DNA of 64,000 nt. It comes from Collinsella aerofaciens. GTDB lineage: Bacteria > Actinomycetota > Coriobacteriia > Coriobacteriales > Coriobacteriaceae. Under the pieces are notes generated by a model. The model had not been told where the DNA came from. It did not search any database and saw only the letters and a program-made list of their open reading frames with translations. Shown one piece after another: positions 51,505 through 59,544 of this stretch. The translations under genes and the position numbers were made by a program. The stretch is taken from positions 106,236 to 170,235 of the forward strand of contig NZ_CABJFS010000006.1 in the NCBI RefSeq assembly GCF_902364945.1. Reading direction: 5' to 3'. The stretch's first letter is position 1; the number at the start of each line of letters is the position of its first letter.

Positions 51505-52281
51505 CTAGTAGCTCACCTGGCAGGGAATACCGAGGGCGCGCACGCGCGCGGCAATGGCGTCGAGTACCTCGGGCACTGCTTTGGCAAGGCCGGCGATCGG
51601 TGTTTCGCGCGCCACCGTGTAGATGGTCGCCTCCTGCGGGCGAATGCGCTCAAGCGCCGCGAGCCAGGGGGCAACGTACTCCTCGCCGGTGTTGTCGATG
51701 GGCTTGCCCCGGTACTCACCGCTCAAAAACATCGTCTGGATAATAACGTGACCGTTAAAGCTTGCGAACGTCTCAATCTGGTGCTTGACGTCGTAGGGGC
51801 CAACGGGCTGGTCGAGCAGCTGGATAAACGCCGGGTCGACGGTATCGAGCTTAAGAATGTTGTCGTCGACCATCATGAGCGCGTCGTGCACCTCGGGGCG
51901 GTCGGCGCGCGTGCCGTTGGAGAGCACGGCGATCTTGGAGTTTGGGGCAAGCTCGTCGCGCAGCGCGACGGCGCCGGCAATGGCCTGCGGAAACTCCGGT
52001 GCGGCGGTGGGCTCGCCGTTGCCTGCGAAGGTGATCACATCGGGGAGCTCGCCCTCGGCTGCCATCTCGCGCAGCTTTGCCTCGAGTGCATCGAGCACCA
52101 CGGCAGCCGTGTTATACGGCTCGTGGCAGGGGCGCTCGGCGTTGAGGCCGTTTTCGCAGTAAATGCAGTCGAACGTGCAGATTTTGCCGCTGGCCGGCAT
52201 CATGTTGACGCCGAGCGAGAGACCAAGGCGACGGCTGCGAACGGGCCCAAAGATGGGGCTGGCATTCAAAAACGTAGACAT
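51505..52281 (-). CDS. Radical SAM protein, Tyw1/COG0731-like
   Basis: A 258-residue radical SAM enzyme. The [4Fe-4S]-binding motif is CTFDCIYC (Cys35, Cys39, Cys42) in a typical context GKICTFDCIYCENGLNAERP, and FAGNGEPTAAPEF matches the SAM-binding GGE motif. It resembles the COG0731 (wybutosine-related) group, for which bacterial substrates are unknown. ATG 52281 is nine bases after GAGGAG; an ATG two codons upstream is too close. The gene stands alone. Confidence 0.82.
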   Translation of the reverse strand: MSTFLNASPIFGPVRSRRLGLSLGVNMMPASGKICTFDCIYCENGLNAERPCHEPYNTAAVVLDALEAKLREMAAEGELPDVITFAGNGEPTAAPEFPQAIAGAVALRDELAPNSKIAVLSNGTRADRPEVHDALMMVDDNILKLDTVDPAFIQLLDQPVGPYDVKHQIETFASFNGHVIIQTMFLSGEYRGKPIDNTGEEYVAPWLAALERIRPQEATIYTVARETPIAGLAKAVPEVLDAIAARVRALGIPCQVSY

Positions 52282-52429
52282 AGGCATATGCTCCTCAAGA
52301 CAATTGTGCCTAAGCATAGCATCGGCTCCAAAGCAAGGTGTGGGCTCTTGCTTTACAAGTTTCGTTTTTTCACGTCGCTCATGATGCCGTGCCATGAAAA
52401 GCCTCGGGTCGGGTAAAGTTAATCTGTTA

Positions 52430-52440
52430 ACAAGGTGTAA
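52430..52440. promoter_or_regulatory. ACAAGGTGTAA box upstream of the hydrolase gene
   Basis: ACAAGGTGTAA at 52430-52440 recurs as ACAAGGTGTTAA at 53449 upstream of the signalling gene. It overlaps GTTAATCTGTTAAC (about 52418-52431), a small dyad. A shared regulator is possible. Confidence 0.35.
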
Positions 52441-52506
52441 AGCAATGCGGGTCCATCCAACCGTGCTGACGTGCAACTGGATGAGCATTGATGATGGGGG
52501 CACAAC

Positions 52507-53304
52507 ATGGATTTTACGGTCGAGAATGCGGGCACCACGATTGCCTGTCGCGAATATGCCGACCCGGATGTGTCGCCTGATGCTCCTGCCTTGGTGTGCG
52601 TGCACGGCGCTTGTGTCGACGGCACATTTTTCGACGGCATCGCTTGTGAGCTCAGTCGCAACTACCGCGTAATTGCCTACGACCGCCGCGGCTGTGGTGG
52701 CAGCAGCGATGCGGCAGACGGCAGCTATGATCTTGCCGCTCAGGCCGCCGATCTGCAAGCCGTGATCGAACACGTTGGCGCTCCGACAAATGTGCTTGCG
52801 CACAGCGCCGGTACGTTGGTGGCGCTGGAGCTTCTTCGTACCGAACCCCATCTCGTCGCCCGTGCGATTCTGCATGAGCCGGCTGTGTCGGCCGAAGGCG
52901 TCGGCATGGGCGCAGCCCCGGTTTTGCTCGATATGATTGCGGCTGGAAAGGTTTCAAGGGCGCTCCGGCTTTTCTTGGGAGCCCTCGGCGACTTGGACCC
53001 CGAGGCTCCTGGAACGACCGAAGCGGAAGCCAAACATGCCCTGCGCAATGGTCGTTGCTTCATGGCCAATGAATACGGGATTACTATGACCTGCGTTCCC
53101 GATTGGGATAGCGTTCGCGCGTCAAAAACGGTGGCCGCCGTGCTCCTGGGCGAGCTCTCGATTGGCACGCCCCGCGAGGCTGGCACGCGAGCGGCTGCCG
53201 AATATCTCGATTGCCCTCTCGTGACGATCCCGGGCGCGCATAACGGTCTGCGCGATCGCCCGGCAGCGGCTGCCCGGGCTGTCCGTGGCATCCTGGGGCT
53301 CTAA
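52507..53304 (+). CDS. Alpha/beta-fold hydrolase
   Basis: A 265-residue alpha/beta hydrolase. The oxyanion region VCVHGACVDGTFF (31-43), DRRGCGGSS (59-67), the nucleophile elbow LAHSAGT (Ser100; Ala replaces the usual first Gly), and the C-terminal IPGAHNGLRDRP with the catalytic His are present. No signal peptide is seen. The substrate (ester, lactone or epoxide) is unknown. ATG 52507 follows ATGGGGGC. It precedes the signalling gene at 53516 with its own promoter region. Confidence 0.85.
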   Translation: MDFTVENAGTTIACREYADPDVSPDAPALVCVHGACVDGTFFDGIACELSRNYRVIAYDRRGCGGSSDAADGSYDLAAQAADLQAVIEHVGAPTNVLAHSAGTLVALELLRTEPHLVARAILHEPAVSAEGVGMGAAPVLLDMIAAGKVSRALRLFLGALGDLDPEAPGTTEAEAKHALRNGRCFMANEYGITMTCVPDWDSVRASKTVAAVLLGELSIGTPREAGTRAAAEYLDCPLVTIPGAHNGLRDRPAAAARAVRGILGL

Positions 53305-53448
53305 CACCCGCAATGGCCAAAGCAGGCTTCACCCGCAAACGTTTCGGCCGTGTTAACAAATGTGCTCAAAACCTCACGTCTGCGACTTCAATCGCGCCGC
53401 CTGCCAACTCATAAAAATGTAACAGCATTCACGTACTTACCTGCATCG

Positions 53449-53466
53449 ACAAGGTGTTAACCTTGT
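53449..53466. promoter_or_regulatory. ACAAGG/CCTTGT dyad upstream of the signalling gene
   Basis: ACAAGG (53449-53454) and CCTTGT (53461-53466) flank TGTTAA. The dyad lies 50 bases before the start codon at 53516 and is a plausible operator. Confidence 0.4.
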
Positions 53467-53515
53467 AGCATTTGGAACCCACCGCTACCATGCGAAACTA
53501 TCGAAAGGGCCCCAT

Positions 53516-55396
53516 ATGCTCAATAATCACGAGGTCAATCTAACCGACGAGGAGGCTGCCGCTGAGGTCGCCCGTGTCGCGAAGAACTACCCCGTGGTGC
53601 GTTTGCTGTCGGCCGATCAGATTAAGAGCGAGCCTAACTGCTTGCTCGCCGGCGATCGCTGCCCTTGTCTGCGTCAGTCGAGTCTTGAGGCTTTGGCAGA
53701 CTCCGATGAGGTGTCGGAGCAACTGCTCAATGATGGCACTGAGTACCGCGCCCGTCTACGCCCTCTGAAGGTCGAGGGCGAGCCTCACGTCTTGCTGATG
53801 GTGCGTCCGATTGATGAGCAAGAGGCCGCGGAAGAGGACCTTGTCTACACCGACGTGCTGACGAGCGTGCGCAATCGCCGATATTACGAGGAAAAGCTTC
53901 GCAGCGCCCGCATGAATGCCGGCGTTGCGATGATCGACGTTGATGATTTTAGGGCCTTCAACGATACGTGTGGCCGTCATGCCGGCGACCTTGCGCTCGG
54001 TGCTGTGGCGACAGCCATACGCAGCGGAATTCGTTCGACTGACGAGCTTGTGCGCTATGGCTGCGACAAGTTTGTGGTTGTCATGCCCAATATTCCCTCC
54101 GATGACTTCACCCGTCGCCTGCATCAGGTGTCCGATGCCGTTCATTCCACGATTATTCCGGGCCATGAGTACGTGAGCTTGACGGCATGTGTTGGTGGCG
54201 TTCGCATTCATGGCGAGACGGTCGATGAGGGCGTTGGCCGCGCTGCCCAGTTACTGAGCCGCGCTAAGGCAAAAGCCGGTACGGTCGTGACCGATGCCGA
54301 TTCCATCGAGGCCTTCCAAAGCGAAAAGCCTTTGGTGCTTATCGCCGATGACTCCGAGATGAACCGAGCCATTCTCAGCGAGATGCTCAAGGACGAGCAT
54401 TGCATCCTCGAGGCCGATAACGGTCGTGCGGCGCTCGACATGGTCGACCGCTATGGCGATGAGTTGTCGCTCGTGCTGTTGGACATTGTGATGCCGGGCA
54501 TAAGCGGCTTTGAGGTGCTGGCCGATCTGTCGCGCCGATCGGGTATCGATAATCTGCCTGTCATCATGATTTCGAGCGAAGATTCCGATGATGCGGTTCT
54601 GCGCGCGTACGAGCTGGGCGCCTCGGACTATATCAACCGCCCGTTTGACTCCCGTGTCGTGCGCCGCCGCGTAAGCAACACCATCCGCCTGTACGCCAAA
54701 CAGCGCCGCCTGACGAACCTGCTGTCCCAACAGTACAACGAGCGCGTCAAGAACAGTCGCATGCTCATCGACATCATGGCCGGCGTCATGGAGCTTCGCA
54801 ACGGCGAGAGCGGCAGGCACGTTACGAACATCGAAAAGCTGACCGAGCTGCTGCTTGGCTATCTGGTCCAGCGTAGCGGCACGATCTCCCTCGACAATGA
54901 GGAACGCTCCACGATCGCCCTGGCTTCGGCGCTGCACGATATCGGCAAGATGTCGATTGACGATGCGATCCTCAACAAGCCCGGACGCCTTACGCCCGAT
55001 GAGTTCGAGATTATGAAGACGCATACCACGATCGGCGCCGACATGCTGCTTGAGCTGGGTAGCCATCACGCCGGTAATGCGCTTATGGAATATGCGTACC
55101 AGATTGCGCGTTGGCACCACGAGCGCTGGGACGGCAAGGGTTATCCCGATGGCCTTAAGGGCGACGATATCCCCATCGCCGCACAGGTGGTTTCGGTGGC
55201 CGACGTATACGATGCGCTGACGAGCGTGCGCGTGTACAAGGATGCCATCCCGCACGAGGAGGCGATCCAGATGATCCTGGACGGTAAGTGCGGCACCTTT
55301 AACCAGCTGCTGCTCGACTGTCTGCTCGAGGTGCAAGACCGTATTGCCGAAACATTGGCGCGCCCTGCCGAGGTCGTTGCGCTTCCTACGATTTAG
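53516..55396 (+). CDS. Degenerate GGDEF - receiver - HD-GYP signalling protein
   Basis: A 626-residue cytosolic protein. Residues 1-105 hold an unassigned region with Cys48-Pro-Cys50-Pro; about 108-265 is a GGDEF-like domain whose active site reads YGCDKF (181-186) in place of GGDEF, so diguanylate cyclase activity is unlikely. A receiver domain follows (about 272-395) with the phospho-acceptor Asp323 in LVLLDIVMPG and Lys-equivalent region DYINRPF. An HD-GYP phosphodiesterase domain (about 415-615) keeps HDIGK (474-478) and HHERWDGKGYP (534-544). It may hydrolyse c-di-GMP under phosphorelay control. The Hpt protein gene follows by 24 bases. Confidence 0.9.
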   Translation: MLNNHEVNLTDEEAAAEVARVAKNYPVVRLLSADQIKSEPNCLLAGDRCPCLRQSSLEALADSDEVSEQLLNDGTEYRARLRPLKVEGEPHVLLMVRPIDEQEAAEEDLVYTDVLTSVRNRRYYEEKLRSARMNAGVAMIDVDDFRAFNDTCGRHAGDLALGAVATAIRSGIRSTDELVRYGCDKFVVVMPNIPSDDFTRRLHQVSDAVHSTIIPGHEYVSLTACVGGVRIHGETVDEGVGRAAQLLSRAKAKAGTVVTDADSIEAFQSEKPLVLIADDSEMNRAILSEMLKDEHCILEADNGRAALDMVDRYGDELSLVLLDIVMPGISGFEVLADLSRRSGIDNLPVIMISSEDSDDAVLRAYELGASDYINRPFDSRVVRRRVSNTIRLYAKQRRLTNLLSQQYNERVKNSRMLIDIMAGVMELRNGESGRHVTNIEKLTELLLGYLVQRSGTISLDNEERSTIALASALHDIGKMSIDDAILNKPGRLTPDEFEIMKTHTTIGADMLLELGSHHAGNALMEYAYQIARWHHERWDGKGYPDGLKGDDIPIAAQVVSVADVYDALTSVRVYKDAIPHEEAIQMILDGKCGTFNQLLLDCLLEVQDRIAETLARPAEVVALPTI

Positions 55397-55419
55397 TTTG
55401 ACCAAAGGAGTTTGAATCC

Positions 55420-55776
55420 ATGATTTCCATGCGTGAAGCGTATGAGAAGATCGGCGCCAATTATGATGACGCTTGCACTCGGCTGATGGGCGAGGAGATG
55501 CTTGCCCGCTTTGCCCTCAAGTTTTTGGATGACGAGAGCATGGACAAGCTGGAGGCCGCCATGGCGGCAGGAGACGCCAAGGAAGCGTTTATGGCAGCTC
55601 ACACGCTCAAGGGCGTGAGCCAGAACCTGGGATTCGATAATCTGTACGAGCCGGCGGTCGTGGTGACCGAGGCGCTGCGCGGCGCCGATGCCGTTGACGG
55701 CGCTCGCGCGGGAATGCATGCGTTGCAGCAGCAATATGCGGCTACGATGTCGGCCCTGCGCGAGGTGGCCGAGTAA
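55420..55776 (+). CDS. Hpt-domain phosphotransfer protein
   Basis: A 118-residue histidine phosphotransfer protein. The phospho-acceptor His61 lies in MAAHTLKGVSQNLGF, the standard Hpt motif. Almost the whole protein is a helical bundle. It follows the REC-HD-GYP gene by 24 bases with AAAGGAG, so the two form a phosphorelay pair; the histidine kinase that feeds it is not in the window. A long hairpin follows. Confidence 0.9.
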   Translation: MISMREAYEKIGANYDDACTRLMGEEMLARFALKFLDDESMDKLEAAMAAGDAKEAFMAAHTLKGVSQNLGFDNLYEPAVVVTEALRGADAVDGARAGMHALQQQYAATMSALREVAE

Positions 55777-55800
55777 GAGCTCGCGAGCTTTGATGGCTAT

Positions 55801-55864
55801 GAGAGTGGATAATCTCCCGTTTTAGGCCCGGTGGCGACCTCAAAGTGGGAGATTATCCACTCTC
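55801..55864 (+). other. 18-bp perfect hairpin 3' of the Hpt gene
   Basis: GAGAGTGGATAATCTCCC (55801-55818) pairs perfectly with 55847-55864 over a 28-base loop. It starts 24 bases after the stop and lacks a U-tract. A further partial copy (ATCCACTCTC) lies near 55885. Confidence 0.65.
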
Positions 55865-55952
55865 GTTCGATACGTGTCCAAAAATCCACTCTCACCCCTT
55901 CTGATTGGTGAATGGCCTATGCGCACTGGCGGGGCTTTCCGCATGCAATCCA

Positions 55953-55986
55953 TATCGTTGTTCGATAAACTATTCGGATAACGATA
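55953..55986. promoter_or_regulatory. Operator-like inverted repeat before the DUF2975 gene
   Basis: TATCGTTGTTCGATAA (55953-55968) and an inverted copy ending AACGATA at 55986 form a dyad. A related site, TTATCGAAAAACAATAAC, lies before the ABC ATPase at 56997-57014. The XRE protein encoded between them is the likely ligand. Confidence 0.5.
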
Positions 55987-56006
55987 GATTCGATGAGGGT
56001 GAGTGT

Positions 56007-56567
56007 ATGTCCAACAGCGTTCAGCGTATGGCCAAGGCGGGCGAGACTGTAAGGAAGCTTGGCTTTTGCATGGCGGTCGTTTTTGCGGGAATGCTCGTCG
56101 CTTTTGCCGCGTTGGTTGTTTACGTGATCTGGTATGCGGTTGCAAACGTTGTTTCTGTCGATTCTTTCGGTGTCGTGACGCTTCTCGATGGCGGGAGCAT
56201 CGTTATCCCAAGCGGGCTGTGCCTGGCACTCGTCGTGGGTGTTTCGCTTGTCGTTTTGTGCGGAATCAGCCATAACATCTCTCGGGGCGTCTCGCCCTTT
56301 ACCAAGACGCATGTGCGGCTTATCCGTGTTCTCGCGCTTGCCTTTGCTGTTAACGCCGCGGTTTCGCTTGTTGGTGCCTATGGATCGGTCAATCTCACCA
56401 TTGGCGGACTGGAGCTTTACATCGTGCCTCATTCCTTCGTTATTGAGATTTGCCAAGGCGCTACCTTTGATGCGGGGTCGTTTATCGGCGCAGTTGTCTG
56501 TCTGTTTATCTCGGCGATCTGGAGTTATGCCTCGCTGCTCCAAGAGCAGTCTGACGAGCTTGTGTAG
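56007..56567 (+). CDS. DUF2975-family membrane protein
   Basis: A 186-residue protein with four hydrophobic segments (near residues 15-40, 60-85, 100-125 and 150-175) and the DUF2975-like stretch ISRGVSPFTKTHVRLIRVLALAF. Family members are commonly paired with a small XRE regulator, as here: the next gene starts nine bases after the stop. Function is unknown; a membrane sensor for the regulator is the usual guess. ATG 56007 follows GAGGGTGAG. Base composition from here to 59.4 kb is visibly less G+C-rich than neighbours. Confidence 0.75.
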   Translation: MSNSVQRMAKAGETVRKLGFCMAVVFAGMLVAFAALVVYVIWYAVANVVSVDSFGVVTLLDGGSIVIPSGLCLALVVGVSLVVLCGISHNISRGVSPFTKTHVRLIRVLALAFAVNAAVSLVGAYGSVNLTIGGLELYIVPHSFVIEICQGATFDAGSFIGAVVCLFISAIWSYASLLQEQSDELV

Positions 56568-56575
56568 GAGGAAAC

Positions 56576-56905
56576 ATGAGCTATCTCATCATCGAGCTTG
56601 AGACGCAGCTGCTTAAGACCGGAAAGACCAGTGCTGATCTGATTCGAGCGACGGGGCATACTCCGGCTAATATTTCAAAGCTTAGAAACGGAAAGATAAA
56701 AGCTATTCGCCTAAAGACGCTCCTCGATATCTGTGATGAGCTTGATTGTCAACCGGGAGATATTATTCAGCGCGTGAGTGAGAAAGAGCTTGAGGAGCTT
56801 ATTGTTGAGCGTGCAAAAAACGTTGTGAGGCAGATGCGGGACGGCGGAGGCAATGAGGCGTCGCTTCCGACATCAGTCTTTGCTGTCGATTTGAGCGACG
56901 AGTAG
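56576..56905 (+). CDS. Small XRE-family transcriptional regulator
   Basis: A 109-residue protein with a Cro/CI-type HTH (residues 15-65: SADLIRATGHTPANISKLRNG, then LDICDELDCQPGDIIQ). The C-terminal 40 residues are charged and may form a dimer helix. ATG 56576 follows TAGGAGGAA. It is paired with the DUF2975 membrane protein and followed by an ABC cassette with a similar operator, so it is the likely local regulator. Confidence 0.87.
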   Translation: MSYLIIELETQLLKTGKTSADLIRATGHTPANISKLRNGKIKAIRLKTLLDICDELDCQPGDIIQRVSEKELEELIVERAKNVVRQMRDGGGNEASLPTSVFAVDLSDE

Positions 56906-56940
56906 CTTAAGGCGAACAACTAAAACGAAATATCAGCGTG

Positions 56941-56976
56941 AAGGGACCCGTGTCTAACACAGGTTCTTTCTTTTAG
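56941..56976 (+). terminator. Terminator after the XRE gene
   Basis: AGGGACCCGTGT (56941-56952) pairs with ACACAGGTTCTT (about 56956-56967), with G-T pairs and one mismatch, followed by TCTTTT. It separates the regulator pair from the ABC genes. Confidence 0.6.
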
Positions 56977-56982
56977 ATTATC

Positions 56983-57014
56983 TTGACAAATATGAGTTAT
57001 CGAAAAACAATAAC
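56983..57014 (+). promoter_or_regulatory. Promoter and operator of the ABC cassette
   Basis: TTGACA at 56983-56988 is a strong -35 candidate; the -10 is unclear (CAATAA near 57008). TTATCGAAAAACAATAAC (56997-57014) overlaps it and matches the site before the DUF2975 gene, with AACGAT at 57025-57030 as a second half-site. Confidence 0.45.
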
Positions 57015-57049
57015 AACTATGGAAAACGATAAAGTAAAGAAGGAACGAT

Positions 57050-57811
57050 ATGAGCGGTTTTGCTATCAAGCGGAACGGGAGGCCAATGAACGTATCAACG
57101 ATAAGGCTATCAAGGGTGTCAAAGCGCTATGGGAGGCGCCGCGTTTTGCATGACGTTTCCTTCGAGGTACATCAGTCTGAGCTCTGCGCCCTTGTTGGTG
57201 CAAACGGGGCGGGCAAAAGCACGCTTATTAAAATCGTATTGGGCCTCTGTGAGCCATCGTCGGGGAGCGTGGAGCTCTTTGGAGGCAAGTCGAAAAAAGA
57301 GCTGAGCCTGATGCGGACGCGTGTCGGCTATGTGCCAGATTCCTGCGGAGCATACCAATCCCTCAGTGCGGTTGAGAATCTTCAAATCCGATGTGTGGAA
57401 TGGGGGCTCGATGAGAAGCGTGAGATTCCTCGCGTTTTGAGCCTAGTCGGGCTGGATGCCGATGAGAAAAAGAGCGTGAGCAGTTTTTCTCTGGGAATGA
57501 AACGGCGATTGGATATAGCTACGGCTTTGTTGGGCGACATCGACTTGCTGATTTTCGATGAGCCGGCAAATGGATTGGATCCGTTGGGCATTGAGAGCAT
57601 ATGGACCCTTATCGGCCGATTGAATCGAGAGCAGGGTAAGACCATGCTCATCTCTAGTCATGATTTGGATGAGCTGGCATCGGTTGCAACAAGCTGCCTG
57701 TTTATTCATGACGGCGAACTGCTGAAAAAGGAATCGATGGACGTCATAAGGGATGAGGCGTCGTCCCTAAAAGAGTATTACAGGTGCTTGATGAAGGCGG
57801 TCTCGCTATGA
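57050..57811 (+). CDS. ABC transporter ATP-binding protein, BcrA/LanF immunity type
   Basis: A 253-residue ATPase. Walker A GANGAGKSTLIK, signature FSLGMKRRLDIATALLG, Walker B LLIFDEPANGLDP and H-loop SSHDLDEL are intact; GMKRR signatures typify the bacitracin/lantibiotic-immunity group. The group protects cells from peptide antibiotics by pumping them out of the membrane. ATG 57050 follows AAGGAAC. It overlaps the next gene by four bases (ATGA). No bacteriocin precursor was seen nearby. Confidence 0.9.
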   Translation: MSGFAIKRNGRPMNVSTIRLSRVSKRYGRRRVLHDVSFEVHQSELCALVGANGAGKSTLIKIVLGLCEPSSGSVELFGGKSKKELSLMRTRVGYVPDSCGAYQSLSAVENLQIRCVEWGLDEKREIPRVLSLVGLDADEKKSVSSFSLGMKRRLDIATALLGDIDLLIFDEPANGLDPLGIESIWTLIGRLNREQGKTMLISSHDLDELASVATSCLFIHDGELLKKESMDVIRDEASSLKEYYRCLMKAVSL

Positions 57812-58632
57812 AGCGGGCGATCCATCCCATAAAGGCAGATATGATGCGTTTGCACAGGATATTTCCGGCGAAGTTTGGTCTTGCGCTTATGCTGGCGTCC
57901 GGTCTTCTCTTCGGCATCTTTCTGAAAAACGGAACAACGTTGCTCGCCTTTGGCAATAGCGTTTTTGGGGAGGATATTGGCTTCTGCTGGAATGTAATCG
58001 ATCCTACTGCGCCTGATGAGTCCCTTGTGCGCAGTGCTTTTGCCGGTACCTCCCTGTTCGTTCCACTCATCGTTTGCCTGGCGATTTTACAGGAGCGCGG
58101 CTATGAAGAGGGATGCCGAATTTCTTCAGCAAGAGGTCTTGCCCGCTTTAACGGGGCTCTGGCACATGTACTTTCGTCTGCTTTAATAATCGGCGCAGCA
58201 TATAGTGCGCTTTGCCTTCTTCTTTTTTCAATAGCCATAATACGTGGTGGGCAAAGCTGTGCGCACGACATACTGGCTGCATTTTTGCCTGCGATGATAA
58301 TCAACGCCGTATTGGTGATATCAGTTGCGTTGGAGACGGTGACCATCTATCGGATTACAAGCAGCGCTGTATTGAGCGGGGCTGTGGTAATAATCGGATT
58401 TGTCATGAGCTTGACGCTCTACGGAACTTACCTTCAGACGCCCATACCGTCCTTGCGATGGATTTTCTTTCTTCCGGGGCCGTACCTTGGAGTCGGATGT
58501 GCCCTTGGGTATAGCGATATGGGGCAGCTGACGCTTCTGGGATATGGCGTGGCAGCCAGCTGTCTATCGGTATTGATTTACGCTCTCTTGAGCTTTCGCG
58601 CTGGGGGTGTGCTCAATGGCTCGTCAGATTAA
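57808..58632 (+). CDS. ABC-2-type permease subunit 1
   Basis: A 274-residue membrane protein with about six helices and no recognisable catalytic motif, fitting the permeases of immunity-type (LanE/G, BcrB) exporters. The N-terminal half has a large loop (about residues 45-80, FGEDIGFCWNVIDPTAPDES). ATG 57808 overlaps the ATPase stop. It overlaps the next gene by 17 bases, so the three are translationally coupled. Confidence 0.78.
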   Translation: MKRAIHPIKADMMRLHRIFPAKFGLALMLASGLLFGIFLKNGTTLLAFGNSVFGEDIGFCWNVIDPTAPDESLVRSAFAGTSLFVPLIVCLAILQERGYEEGCRISSARGLARFNGALAHVLSSALIIGAAYSALCLLLFSIAIIRGGQSCAHDILAAFLPAMIINAVLVISVALETVTIYRITSSAVLSGAVVIIGFVMSLTLYGTYLQTPIPSLRWIFFLPGPYLGVGCALGYSDMGQLTLLGYGVAASCLSVLIYALLSFRAGGVLNGSSD

Positions 58633-59434
58633 AAGACTTCTCCAGTCAGAATTGAAGCATGTGAGCAAATGGGCGTACGCCTTAATCCTGGTAATTTATG
58701 CGTACATGGTGATATTGCAGCTTAATTCTTTCCCGATGTGGTTCTGTAGCCTCCGTGAGAACAGTTTCTTGGGTTTTTTCCCAGACCCGACGCTTCGGCT
58801 ATCGGCGGAGGATGTCCTTCTATTTGGCAATGCAGAGGTTTTTCGCGGTCTGCTGTTCAACGTAGCCCCGTTGGCCCATGCATTGTTCTTTCCGTTCATC
58901 GCGGCTTGCATTGTGCCGCGCTTTGTCAGTTCGGGCTTTATTGAGGAACCGTGGGGGTTGTCGGAGGCTCGGGGAGGGAAGCGTGTGTGCGCTATCGTTG
59001 CGCGAGTGGTGCTATCTTCTTTTGCCCTTTTGGGCGCGTTTGTCCTGTCGAGTGTCGTTTTGTACTGTCTTAACTGCGCAATCGTTTCGGATGCTCAGCA
59101 GTATTTCAACCTGCATGTATTTTGCTATCGACTTGTTCTTGCTGCCGCTGCCTGCCTTGCATACGTGGTTTCTTGCGTAATCGTTGTTTCCTATTTTGGG
59201 TCCGGCTTCGGTCCGATTGGCATGCTGCTGCTTGTCAACGTCGTAGCGATCTACATACAGATCGGGGCCAATTCCATGCTTCCGCTTCCAGCCTCGATGC
59301 TCATGTGGATTTGCGGCGTGACCCCGTTGGGGAATGGTCAATGCATTTCGATTTTAATTGACTGTCTCATAAACGTAGTAAGCGTTGTTGCCATTTGCTT
59401 TACTGTCGACCGATTGCGGTCGAGATTTCTCTGA
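58616..59434 (+). CDS. ABC-2-type permease subunit 2
   Basis: A 272-residue protein with about six helices, related in layout to the preceding permease; the pair would form the membrane part of the exporter. Its start ATG 58616 lies inside the previous gene, after GGGGGTGTG. A loop of about 30 residues (SLRENSFLGFFPDPTLRLS) follows the first helix. Substrate unknown, probably a peptide or lipid. A bidirectional hairpin follows. Confidence 0.75.
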   Translation: MARQIKRLLQSELKHVSKWAYALILVIYAYMVILQLNSFPMWFCSLRENSFLGFFPDPTLRLSAEDVLLFGNAEVFRGLLFNVAPLAHALFFPFIAACIVPRFVSSGFIEEPWGLSEARGGKRVCAIVARVVLSSFALLGAFVLSSVVLYCLNCAIVSDAQQYFNLHVFCYRLVLAAAACLAYVVSCVIVVSYFGSGFGPIGMLLLVNVVAIYIQIGANSMLPLPASMLMWICGVTPLGNGQCISILIDCLINVVSVVAICFTVDRLRSRFL

Positions 59435-59472
59435 TTGTTTGTGAGGGATAATTATACCGAGCATATCAAATA

Positions 59473-59511
59473 CAGGGGGGGCGGGCACCGTAGCTGGTGT
59501 CCGCCCCCCTG
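59473..59511. terminator. Bidirectional terminator hairpin
   Basis: CAGGGGGGGCGGGCACC (from 59473) pairs with GGTGTCCGCCCCCCTG (to 59511) across TAGCT with minor mismatches. It lies between the converging ABC permease and C26 genes. Confidence 0.75.
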
Positions 59512-59544
59512 GCTTAGGAGGCTTTAACCTGAGTGGTTCGCGAG

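Noticed and set aside
52282..52875. N-terminal extension of the radical SAM protein
   Set aside because: The extension overlaps the divergent hydrolase gene and its promoter; a good ribosome binding site supports the start at 52281.
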